Of a stretch of 6,962 bases of DNA, positions 1 through 5,850 are shown piece after piece. This DNA comes from Alsobacter sp040380755 (GTDB lineage: Bacteria > Pseudomonadota > Alphaproteobacteria > Rhizobiales > Beijerinckiaceae): the NCBI GenBank assembly GCA_040380755.1, contig JBEIIL010000162.1, positions 1-6,962 on the forward strand, read 5' to 3'. How positions within the stretch are numbered: position 1 is the stretch's first letter; each line of letters opens with the position of its first letter. The translations under genes and the position numbers were made by a program. The notes below the pieces were generated by a model. It worked only from the letters and a program-made list of their open reading frames with translations. It ran no database searches and was not told where the DNA came from.

Positions 1-141
1 GGCAGTCCTTCTTGCGCCTGGCCGGCCGGGCGCGGCGGGAAGTGGGGCGCCTGCTCCACACCGGCGACCATGCCCAGGGGCTGCGCCATCTGCGCAGGAT
101 GCGCACCTGTGCCGGTCGCCTGTGGCGTGACATCACGCGCA

Positions 142-246
142 TTCGGACTGCATGGCTTCATCGCGGGGCCGGTCATCGCCGCCATGTTCCTCACCGTCTG
201 GGATATCTTCTCCAGGTCAGAATCGCCTCCCCCGCTCGCTCCTTGA
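142..246 (+). pseudogene. Possible C-terminal remnant of an AI-2E (PerM) family transporter
   Basis: In the frame that stops with TGA at 244-246, the translation contains FGLHGFIAGPVIAAMF followed by LTVWDIF. This closely resembles the last membrane helix and tail of AI-2E/PerM-family permeases, which typically end in a GF(V/I)xGPVIAAxFxxVWDIF-like stretch. A real member would have about 100 hydrophobic residues before this point. The same frame upstream (1-141) is instead rich in Cys, Trp, Pro and Arg, and no other forward frame supplies membrane helices, so only the end of the gene seems to survive. It is convergent with the APC permease that stops at 348. A caveat is that the opposite strand is also open across this region. 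The match is from memory of the family; no search was run. Confidence 0.4.
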
Positions 247-347
247 AGCCCGATCTGCGCGACTCGATATCGTCGTGATGGTGGCCGCGAGCAGCCGTGT
301 TGACGGACTGCGCGCGAGCGGGTCGCGAACTCATTCGTCGCCTTCAA

Positions 348-1682
348 TCACCGCGAACGCAGCTTGCCAGCCCAATAGGTCAAGACGATGCCGCCGAGCA
401 TGGCGCCGGCCAGCGCCGGCGCGCGCCAGTCCCCGGTGGTCACCCTCACGGCGACGAGGACTGCGCAGACGATGGCGCCCAACAGGGGCACGGTAGCGTG
501 GATCTCGAAGAGACCAACGGGCTCGCTGGCCCTCCTCTTGAGGATCAGCAGGGCGAAGTTCACCACCGAGAAGACGGTCAGAAGCATGAGGACGGTCGCG
601 GCGGCGAGCTGCCCGACGGTGCCAATCAACGACAAGGGCACCAGCAGTACGAGCAATAAGGCGATCGCCCAGTGCGGTGTTCGGCGGGTCGGGTGGACCG
701 CCCCGAGGACAACCGGCAGGAGGCCTTGATGCGCCATGCCGTAGATCAGGCGGGACGCGGTGATGTAGTTGACGAGCGCCGTGTTTCCGACGGCAAAAAG
801 CGTGATCACGGTGAACACGGCCGGCGGCAGGGATGGAGCCGCCTTGGACATCACCGCGGTGAGGGGGCCTGGCGCCTCCGCCAGTTCCCGCCAGGGCACG
901 ACCGAGACGGCCGTGATCGCCACGGCCATGTAGATCAGGGTCGAGATCGCCATGGCGGCGACGAGACCGATTGGGATGGTCCTCTGGGGATCGCGGCATT
1001 CCTCGGCGACGTTGATTGAGTCCTCGAAGCCGATGAAGGCGAAGAACGTCAGCACGGCGCCTTGCAGGACCAGCAGCGCCATCATATCCGCACCACCGTC
1101 AGGAACAGGCGGCACCTCGAAGTAGTTCACGGATCCCCAGAAGGGCAGCCCTACGGCGACGACGATCAGCAGGCCAGCCGCCTCGACACAGGTGCTGACC
1201 ACATTGACCCACATGGCCTCCCTGATGCCTCGAAGCACGAGCCCGGCGAGGAACAGGAGAAAGCCAAGGACCAGCAGCGAGAGCGGCAAGTCGGAGCGGC
1301 CGAGGAGTTGGGCCAGATTGGCCGCGAAGACGCGGGACTGGGTAGCGACAGACGTCAGCGCCGAACAGGCAACAGCGAGACCCACGACGAAGCTGAGCAT
1401 CGGCAAACCAAATGCGCGCTCGACGACGTAGGTCGCGCCGCCGGCGTGAGGATATCGCGAGCCCAGGGATGCATAGGATAGCGCCGTCAGCAGCGCTGCG
1501 ACGAGGGCGGCGAGGAATGCCAGCCAGACGGCGTTTCCAACGAGTCCAGCGGCTTGCCCGATCAATCCATAGATGCCGGCGCCGAGCATCGACCCGACGG
1601 CGTAGAGCGTCATCTGAAACGGGCCGATCGTCCGGCGCAGCGTCGGTGTTACCGTCGGCACCGAGGTCGTCGCGTTCGTCAA
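348..1682 (-). CDS. APC superfamily amino acid/polyamine-type permease
   Basis: Predicted inner-membrane secondary transporter of the amino acid-polyamine-organocation superfamily, 444 residues, the usual length for a 12-helix member. The first helix carries the substrate-binding signature GSMLGAGIYG (about residues 30-39). A conserved SRYPHAGGATYVVERAFG loop lies near 75-92. The sixth-helix motif FFAFIGFEDSINVAEE (213-228) is followed by RDPQRTIPIG. Hydrophobic segments continue to a short basic end, GKLRSR. The start chosen is TTG at 1680-1682: it overlaps the upstream VIT1 stop as TTGA, and homology to the family begins just after it. An in-frame ATG at 1820 would add 46 Arg/His-rich residues that are only a shadow of the VIT1 gene. 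It is the last gene of the PepSY-VIT1-APC operon. Substrate is unknown; amino acid, polyamine or amine are all possible. Confidence 0.9.
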   Translation of the reverse strand: MTNATTSVPTVTPTLRRTIGPFQMTLYAVGSMLGAGIYGLIGQAAGLVGNAVWLAFLAALVAALLTALSYASLGSRYPHAGGATYVVERAFGLPMLSFVVGLAVACSALTSVATQSRVFAANLAQLLGRSDLPLSLLVLGFLLFLAGLVLRGIREAMWVNVVSTCVEAAGLLIVVAVGLPFWGSVNYFEVPPVPDGGADMMALLVLQGAVLTFFAFIGFEDSINVAEECRDPQRTIPIGLVAAMAISTLIYMAVAITAVSVVPWRELAEAPGPLTAVMSKAAPSLPPAVFTVITLFAVGNTALVNYITASRLIYGMAHQGLLPVVLGAVHPTRRTPHWAIALLLVLLVPLSLIGTVGQLAAATVLMLLTVFSVVNFALLILKRRASEPVGLFEIHATVPLLGAIVCAVLVAVRVTTGDWRAPALAGAMLGGIVLTYWAGKLRSR

Positions 1683-2374
1683 ACGGCGTGGCCCACCACG
1701 GCTCCGATCGCAGCCGTGGCGGCCATGGCGAATGCACCCCAGAAGGTCACCCGAATGGTGGGCTTCAGAACGCTTGCGCCGCCGGCCCTGGCCCCGGCGG
1801 CGCCGAGAACGGTGAGGCAAAGAAGCGAACCGATAGACACCATCCAGGCCGTGCGGCCCGCAGGAGACAGGAATGCTATGGCCAGCGGCAGTGCGGCCCC
1901 GACCGCGAACATGGCCGCGGAGGTGAGCGCCGCCTGGACGGGGCGCGCAACGATGTGCGCCGATAGCCCCAGTTCGTCGCGCGCATGGGCTGCGAACGCG
2001 TCCTTCGCCGTCATCTGCTCGGCGACCTGTCTCGCGAGCGCGGGCTCAACGCCGCGGGACACGTAGATCTGCGTCAGCTCGTGCAGTTCCTCTTCCGGTT
2101 GTTCCGCCAGTTCCCGGCGCTCCTTGGCGAGGTCGGCCTCTTCGGTGTCCGCCTGCGAGCTCACGGACACATACTCTCCCGCGGCCATCGACATGGCTCC
2201 AGCGACGAGGCCCGCGACACCGGCGACCAGGGCTTCGTTGGCCGAATTGGACGCGGCAGCCACGCCCACGACGAGGCTGGCCGTCGAGATGATGCCGTCA
2301 TTGGCGCCGAGCACGGCGGCGCGCAGCCAGCCGATCCGCTCGATGAGATGGTTTTCGCGATGGATGGCCCGCAT
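1679..2374 (-). CDS. VIT1/CCC1-family Fe2+/Mn2+ transporter
   Basis: 231-residue membrane protein of the VIT family (vacuolar iron transporter-like), normal length for bacterial members. Family hallmarks are visible: HLIERIGWLRAAVLGANDGIIS (residues 9-30) with the acidic residue of helix 1, and MSMAAGEYVSVSSQAD (61-76) in helix 2. A Glu-rich cytoplasmic insertion follows (about 77-140, including EEADLAKERRELAEQ and PEEELHEL), which in characterised VIT proteins binds metal. Three further hydrophobic segments finish the protein. Known members move Fe2+ or Mn2+ out of the cytosol by H+ antiport. Here that would mean export or detoxification, which is an inference. The ATG at 2374 is preceded by AGAGG. 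It lies 33 bp downstream of the PepSY gene and overlaps the permease start by 4 bp, so the three are probably co-transcribed. Confidence 0.93.
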   Translation of the reverse strand: MRAIHRENHLIERIGWLRAAVLGANDGIISTASLVVGVAAASNSANEALVAGVAGLVAGAMSMAAGEYVSVSSQADTEEADLAKERRELAEQPEEELHELTQIYVSRGVEPALARQVAEQMTAKDAFAAHARDELGLSAHIVARPVQAALTSAAMFAVGAALPLAIAFLSPAGRTAWMVSIGSLLCLTVLGAAGARAGGASVLKPTIRVTFWGAFAMAATAAIGAVVGHAV

Positions 2375-2407
2375 TTGTACCTCTGTTTCCCCAGCGAATC
2401 GGCCGGA

Positions 2408-2716
2408 TCAGTCCTGCTCGTCGTCGTTCTCGTGCCCGTCATGTCCCCGGTGGCCGCCGCCGGCGCTTACAGGCTCGAGCGTCCCGGGGTCGAACTTGCC
2501 CTCCAGGCGCTCGCCGGTTGGGTTGCGCGCACGGACTTTGTAGCAGCCGTCATCCGCCCGGATGCCAAGCACTGTCCAGCCCTGCTTTTCGAGCTTGACC
2601 TGCAGCGCCTCGCGCGGCTGCCAGTCGCCCAGCGGCACGCGGCAATGGAGCTGCGCGACGGCGGGAGAGCCGAGCCACAGGAGCCCGGCAAGGGCGATGC
2701 CACCCGCTCGTACCAC
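2408..2716 (-). CDS. Small exported PepSY-domain protein with His/Asp tail
   Basis: 102-residue protein of the short PepSY type (PepSY_2-like). An N-terminal signal sequence, about residues 1-21, ends at GSPAVAQ. The single PepSY domain follows (about 28-83), with the typical WQPREALQVKLEKQGW, RADDGCYKVRA and KFDPGTLEPV strings. The last 16 residues are GGHRGHDGHENDDEQD, rich in His and acid and possibly metal binding. The start is GTG at 2714-2716, chosen because a strong GGGAGGA ribosome site sits 4 bases upstream and the signal peptide begins directly after it; longer reads into the divergent intergenic region lack such support. It is the first gene of the leftward operon and is transcribed divergently from the two-component system. 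Similar small PepSY proteins often sit beside two-component systems and are thought to be periplasmic modulators; the role here is inferred. Confidence 0.88.
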   Translation of the reverse strand: MVRAGGIALAGLLWLGSPAVAQLHCRVPLGDWQPREALQVKLEKQGWTVLGIRADDGCYKVRARNPTGERLEGKFDPGTLEPVSAGGGHRGHDGHENDDEQD

Positions 2717-2720
2717 GTCT

Positions 2721-2727
2721 TCCTCCC
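2721..2727 (-). promoter_or_regulatory. Ribosome binding site of the PepSY gene
   Basis: On the minus strand this reads GGGAGGA, with 4 bases before the GTG codon at 2716-2714. It is the feature that fixes the non-ATG start of the small PepSY gene. Confidence 0.75.
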
Positions 2728-2765
2728 GGACTGCGTCTTGGCGGAGCCTTTTCTGCCACGCCAAC

Positions 2766-2782
2766 CTGACGTCCGGCTGACG
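2766..2782 (+). promoter_or_regulatory. Direct-repeat operator CTGACG-N5-CTGACG in divergent promoter region
   Basis: CTGACG occurs at 2766-2771 and again at 2777-2782, an exact 11-bp period, in the 136-bp gap between the PepSY operon and the response regulator gene. Two hexamers spaced by 5 bases are the classic layout for OmpR/PhoB-family dimers bound head to tail. The same hexamer and spacing recur upstream of 4967. The most likely ligand is the response regulator encoded immediately to the right, acting on itself and perhaps on the divergent operon. This is inferred from pattern and location only. Confidence 0.65.
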
Positions 2783-2792
2783 CGCTCTTCGA

Positions 2793-2798
2793 TTTATC
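2793..2798 (+). promoter_or_regulatory. Candidate -10 element for the two-component operon
   Basis: TTTATC, within the only AT-rich patch of this intergenic region (GATTTATCAG, 2791-2800), lies 10 bases after the second CTGACG half-site. That spacing matches activator-dependent OmpR/PhoB-type promoters, where the direct repeat replaces the -35 box. Transcription would then begin around 2805, giving a leader of roughly 50 bases. The hexamer itself is a weak match to a -10 consensus. Confidence 0.3.
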
Positions 2799-2852
2799 AG
2801 TCTCCGCCCGGCACGCGAACAGGCTAAGTTCCGGGTCGGGAGCGAAGCCGAG

Positions 2853-3524
2853 ATGCGGATCCTGCTGATCGAAGACGACCCGGGTCTGGGCATGGCCGTG
2901 CGGGACCAGATGGCCGCCGACGGCCATTCCGTCGACTGGGTCAAGCGGCTGGACGAGGGTGGCACGGCCATCGTCTCCGCCGTCTACGACCTCGTGCTCC
3001 TCGACCTGATGCTGCCCGACGGGCGCGGCCTCGACTTTCTCAAGACCCGGCGCATGGCCGGCGACGTGACACCGGTGGTAATTCTGACAGCGCGCGACCA
3101 GATCTCCGACCGCATCGCCGGGCTCAATGCAGGGGCCGACGATTATCTCGTTAAGCCGTTCGACCTCTTCGAACTTTCGGCGCGCGTCAACGCCGTGGCC
3201 CGGCGCTATTCCGGCAATCCAAACCCGCTCGTGACGATCGGCGACATCGAGGTCGACCTTGCCGCGCGCTCGGTGCGGCGCGACGGCAGGTCCGTCCAGC
3301 TCACGTCGCGCGAGTGGTCGCTCTTCGAGGCCTTCGTCCAGCGCCCGAACAGCCTCCTGTCGAAGGCGCAGCTCGAGGAGCGGCTCTATTCCTTCGACAC
3401 GGAGATCGAGAGCAACACGATCGAGGTGCACATCGCCCGCCTGCGCAAAAAGATCGGCGCGGAGATGATCGAGACGGTGCGTGGGATGGGCTACAAGCTC
3501 CGCGAACCCGGACGTGACGCGTGA
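2853..3524 (+). CDS. OmpR/PhoB-family DNA-binding response regulator
   Basis: 223-residue transcription factor with complete receiver and winged-helix domains. Receiver domain (1-115): acidic pair D8/D9, phospho-acceptor D51 in LLDLMLPDGRG, switch Thr80 in VVILTARD, and Lys102 in ADDYLVKPFDLFEL. DNA-binding domain (about 127-220): VQLTSREWSLFEAF, the recognition-helix region SNTIEVHIARLRKKIG, and the terminal wing VRGMGYKL. All catalytic residues are present, so it should be phosphorylated normally. It resembles the QseB/PmrA/TctD branch. The ATG at 2853 is preceded by a GGGAGC-type site. Its stop overlaps the histidine kinase start as GTGA. The CTGACG direct repeats upstream of it and downstream of the kinase are the likely binding sites, implying autoregulation. 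Confidence 0.95.
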   Translation: MRILLIEDDPGLGMAVRDQMAADGHSVDWVKRLDEGGTAIVSAVYDLVLLDLMLPDGRGLDFLKTRRMAGDVTPVVILTARDQISDRIAGLNAGADDYLVKPFDLFELSARVNAVARRYSGNPNPLVTIGDIEVDLAARSVRRDGRSVQLTSREWSLFEAFVQRPNSLLSKAQLEERLYSFDTEIESNTIEVHIARLRKKIGAEMIETVRGMGYKLREPGRDA

Positions 3525-4864
3525 GCACACGCGGCCCCGTCGCGATGCCCAGCCTCCGCCGGCGGCTCGGCATCGGCCTCGCCTTTGGCACGGCCGCCCT
3601 CTGGCTCGCGGCGTCGCTGGCCGCGGGCCTGCTTCTCGAGCGCGAGATCGGCGTGGTCTACGACAGCGCCCTTCAGGAGGTTGCCCAGCGCATCCTGCCG
3701 TTGGCGTATTCCGAAGTCCTGTCGCGCGACGCAGATGCAGGCGGCCAGCGCATGCCGCCCGTGGGGCCGCACCGCGAATACATCACCTATGTCGTGCGCG
3801 ACGCCGCCGGGCGGGAGCTGCTGCAATCCAGCGACGCCGACGCCATGACGATTCCACGCGACCTGCCGCCCGGTTTCCACACCACGGATCACCTGCGGAC
3901 CTACACCGAGACGGCGGTGCAGGGCAGTATCATCGTGACGACGGTCGAGGACCTCGCCCATCGCAGGGACTCCGTCTGGCGCGTGACGGGGACCTTGCTG
4001 TGGCCCCTCCTCGCCCTGGTGCCCATCGTGGTCGCCGGCGTGTGGCTGGCGGTCCACCTCGCGTTTCGGCCCGTCGTGGCCTTCCGGACCGCGCTGGAAG
4101 CACGCGGGCGGGGCAATCTCGAGCCCGTCGGCGCCGAAGGCTTGCCGGCGGAGATGGCGCCCGTGGCGGGCTCGGTGAATGCGCTGCTGGGCCGCCTGCG
4201 CGGGACTCTGGAGGCCGAGCGCAGCTTCACGGCCAACAGCGCACACGAGTTGCGTACGCCCATCGCGGCGGCCCTCGCCCAGGCGCAGCGGCTCGTCGCG
4301 GAGCTTCCCGACGATGCGCGCCGCGAGCGCGCCCACGCCATCGCCGCCTCGCTGCGCCGCCTCTCGCGCCTCTCGGAAAAGCTGCTGCAGCTCGCCAAGG
4401 CGGAGGGCGGCGGCCTTATTGCGCAGGGCGCCGCGCCGCTCGCGCCAGTGCTGGAGCTCGTCTTGGACGAGCTGCGCCGTCAGGCGGAGTTCGGCGACCG
4501 CATCATACTGACGTTGACGGACGGGGGCTGGCGGTCGGACCTGGATCCGGACGCCTTCGCCATCCTGGCCAGGAACCTCATCGAAAACGCGCTGCGGCAC
4601 GGTGATTCCGACGAGCCCGTCTCCGTTCTTCTGGAGCCCGACCGGTTCCAGGTTTCCAACAGCGGAGCCGTCGTGCCGCCGGACCGGCTGGAGGCCCTGA
4701 CGCGCCCCTTTGAGCGCGGGCCCACCGAGGCTCAAGGCTCGGGCCTCGGCCTCGCCATCGCCGCAGCCATCTGCCGGGGCGCGGGGCTGTCATTAACCCT
4801 TGCATCCCCCGCTCCCGGCCGGCCAGACGGCTTCCAGGCGAGCGTGCGTCCCACATCCCCCTGA
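3521..4864 (+). CDS. Sensor histidine kinase (PmrB/QseC-like)
   Basis: 447-residue inner-membrane kinase paired with the preceding regulator. TM1 is about residues 17-38. The periplasmic sensor (39-155) resembles the 2CSK_N type, with LQEVAQRILPLAYSEVL and YVVRDAAGRELLQSS. TM2 is about 157-182. The dimerisation helix carries the phospho-acceptor His242 in FTANSAHELRTPIAA. In the ATPase domain the N box is NLIENALRHG (352-361) and the G2 box is GSGLGLAIA (407-415). The G1 box is divergent: VSNSGAVVPP sits where DxGxG is expected, with Asn for the usual Asp, a variation I believe also occurs in related kinases. GTG at 3521 overlaps the regulator stop; ATG at 3545 is an alternative that would trim eight residues without affecting TM1. 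No RExxE or ExxE iron-sensing motif is visible in the periplasmic loop. The signal is unknown. Confidence 0.94.
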   Translation: MSTRGPVAMPSLRRRLGIGLAFGTAALWLAASLAAGLLLEREIGVVYDSALQEVAQRILPLAYSEVLSRDADAGGQRMPPVGPHREYITYVVRDAAGRELLQSSDADAMTIPRDLPPGFHTTDHLRTYTETAVQGSIIVTTVEDLAHRRDSVWRVTGTLLWPLLALVPIVVAGVWLAVHLAFRPVVAFRTALEARGRGNLEPVGAEGLPAEMAPVAGSVNALLGRLRGTLEAERSFTANSAHELRTPIAAALAQAQRLVAELPDDARRERAHAIAASLRRLSRLSEKLLQLAKAEGGGLIAQGAAPLAPVLELVLDELRRQAEFGDRIILTLTDGGWRSDLDPDAFAILARNLIENALRHGDSDEPVSVLLEPDRFQVSNSGAVVPPDRLEALTRPFERGPTEAQGSGLGLAIAAAICRGAGLSLTLASPAPGRPDGFQASVRPTSP

Positions 4865-4888
4865 CGCCAAGCTGACGGGAAGCTGACG
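4861..4888 (+). promoter_or_regulatory. Tandem triple CTGACG operator, 11-bp period
   Basis: CTGACG occurs at 4861-4866, 4872-4877 and 4883-4888, each copy separated by exactly 5 bases. The first copy overlaps the kinase stop codon TGA (4862-4864). The array lies about 80 bp upstream of the His/Asp-rich gene and repeats the motif found before the response regulator. It is best read as three phased half-sites for the local OmpR-family regulator on one face of the helix. No convincing -10 hexamer is visible in the GC-rich sequence downstream. Confidence 0.65.
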
Positions 4889-4903
4889 AGTCCGGGCGGG
4901 CGA

Positions 4904-4920
4904 CGTCAGGCTGTCGTCAG
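4904..4920 (-). promoter_or_regulatory. Inverted copy of the operator (CTGACG-N5-CTGACG on minus strand)
   Basis: CGTCAG at 4904-4909 and 4915-4920 is the reverse complement of the same half-site, again with 5 bases between. It faces the triple array 15 bp away, so five half-sites sit inside 60 bp upstream of the His/Asp-rich gene. The head-to-head arrangement could allow cooperative binding by two dimers or fine control of the downstream promoter. This is inference from pattern only. Confidence 0.55.
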
Positions 4921-4966
4921 GCGGGGGCGCGACAGTCCGGGCACCGCAAGAGCCACGGGTGACCCC

Positions 4967-5317
4967 ATGCCAAAATCCCTGCTTTCCAAGTCAACGCTTC
5001 TCGGAGCCGCGCTGCTGCTCTCCACCGCAGCCCTCGGGGTGGCGCTGGCCGCCGGCCAGGAGCATCGCCGCCACCACGAACATGCGTCTGCCGGCGCAGT
5101 CACGGAGGACCGCGAGGGCGGCGTCCGGGTCGCCCGCCAGCATGGCGCGGGCCGCCACGAGGACCACCACCGCCACCACGCAGAGGATGACGACGACGAG
5201 GACGGCGACGGCGCTCAGGGAAGTCCTGGCCAGGCCCGGCCCTTGGGTCCAGATGTGCCGGTTGCGCAGAACGGGCTCTTCAACGGCAAAGCCAAGCCCA
5301 AGGTCGACGTGCAGTGA
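4967..5317 (+). CDS. Small exported His/Asp-rich protein, putative metal binder
   Basis: 116-residue protein of no family I can name. Residues 1-29 form a clear signal peptide: a basic start MPKSLLSK, a hydrophobic core, and an ALA-type cleavage site near 26-29. The mature part begins with a His cluster, EHRRHHEHA (32-40), followed by HEDHHRHHAEDDDDEDGDG (64-82). This composition is typical of proteins that buffer divalent metals such as Fe, Mn, Ni or Zn. The C-terminal QNGLFNGKAKPKVDV looks structured and may be the conserved part. The ATG at 4967 is preceded by a weak GGGTGA; the competing overlapping frames lack a signal peptide. Five CTGACG half-sites lie upstream, so it is probably a direct target of the two-component system. 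It is 51 bp ahead of the DUF2271 gene. Confidence 0.75.
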   Translation: MPKSLLSKSTLLGAALLLSTAALGVALAAGQEHRRHHEHASAGAVTEDREGGVRVARQHGAGRHEDHHRHHAEDDDDEDGDGAQGSPGQARPLGPDVPVAQNGLFNGKAKPKVDVQ

Positions 5318-5368
5318 ACCACCGGCGCGCGAGCACCGCTCCCCGCACACCCAAACCAAGGTGACGAC

Positions 5369-5839
5369 ATGAAGACCTGGATCCCCGCCGTCGCGACGGC
5401 TGTCACACTCGCCCTGCCCGGGCTCGCCGAGGCGCGCCCGGTGACATTCGAGGCGACGCTGAAGCCCTATGGCGGCAACGGCGCCTACGTCGTGCTGTAC
5501 GTGACAGACCCGGCCGGCAAGTACCGCGGCACGCTGTGGATGGCTGGCGGACGGGCCAAGTATTACCGCCACCTCTCCGACTGGCAGCGCGCCTCCGGCG
5601 GCGCGGCCAGCGAGATCGACGGCATCACCGGCGCCAGCATCGGCTCCGGCAAGACGCTCAAGATCAGCGTCGACCTCGCAGACGCCCTGATCGACGCGGG
5701 CTACCAGGTGCATGTCGACACGGCCGTCGAGGATGGCCTGGACAGCCCGTCTGACGCTGTTGCACCGCTCTCCACGAAGGCCTCGGGCGCGCCCGTCGCC
5801 GGCAAGGGCAACGTGAAGTCCTTCAAGGTGACCTTCTGA
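5369..5839 (+). CDS. Exported DUF2271-family protein
   Basis: 156-residue predicted periplasmic protein. A signal peptide covers about 1-22 (cleavage near LAEA-R). The mature domain has the DUF2271 pattern: YVVLYVTDPAGKYRGTLWMAG (40-60), KYYRHLSDW (64-72), DGITGASIGSGKTL (84-97), VDLADALIDAGY (101-112), and a terminal GKGNVKSFKVTF strand. It is full length. Family members have no established biochemical role that I know of, but I recall them encoded next to PepSY-TM proteins, as here, which suggests a shared envelope redox or metal function. The ATG at 5369 follows AAGGTG with 5 bases of spacing. The next gene starts 11 bp after its stop, so the two are surely co-transcribed. Confidence 0.88.
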   Translation: MKTWIPAVATAVTLALPGLAEARPVTFEATLKPYGGNGAYVVLYVTDPAGKYRGTLWMAGGRAKYYRHLSDWQRASGGAASEIDGITGASIGSGKTLKISVDLADALIDAGYQVHVDTAVEDGLDSPSDAVAPLSTKASGAPVAGKGNVKSFKVTF

Positions 5840-5845
5840 GGAGGA
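5838..5845 (+). promoter_or_regulatory. Ribosome binding site overlapping the DUF2271 stop codon
   Basis: GAGGAGGA begins inside the TGA stop of the DUF2271 gene and ends 5 bases before the ATG at 5851. The overlap suggests translational coupling of the DUF2271 and PepSY-TM genes, and it fixes the start of the latter. Confidence 0.75.
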
Positions 5846-5850
5846 CGGCC

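Noticed and set aside
313..327. Hairpin CGCGA-GCGGG-TCGCG just beyond the permease stop, as a terminator
   Set aside because: The stem is only 5 bp and no T-run follows on the minus strand, so an intrinsic terminator is not supported.
1683..1820. N-terminal extension of the APC permease to an ATG at 1820
   Set aside because: The extra 46 residues are Arg/His-rich and lie wholly inside the VIT1 gene in another frame; the TTG at 1682 fits family length and operon overlap.
3635..3985. Iron-sensing RExxE or ExxE motif in the kinase periplasmic loop
   Set aside because: Reading residues 39-155 gives no such motif, so the signal cannot be assigned to Fe by analogy with PmrB or BqsS.
3491..4735. 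Long minus-strand open frame opposite the histidine kinase
   Set aside because: It is Arg/Gln/Gly-rich shadow sequence without domains, and the forward strand encodes a complete kinase with all ordered motifs except a divergent G1.
4889..4942. Direct repeat AGTCCGGGC at 4889-4897 and 4934-4942
   Set aside because: Nine bases spaced 45 bp apart in GC-rich DNA can arise by chance and shows no phasing with the CTGACG array.
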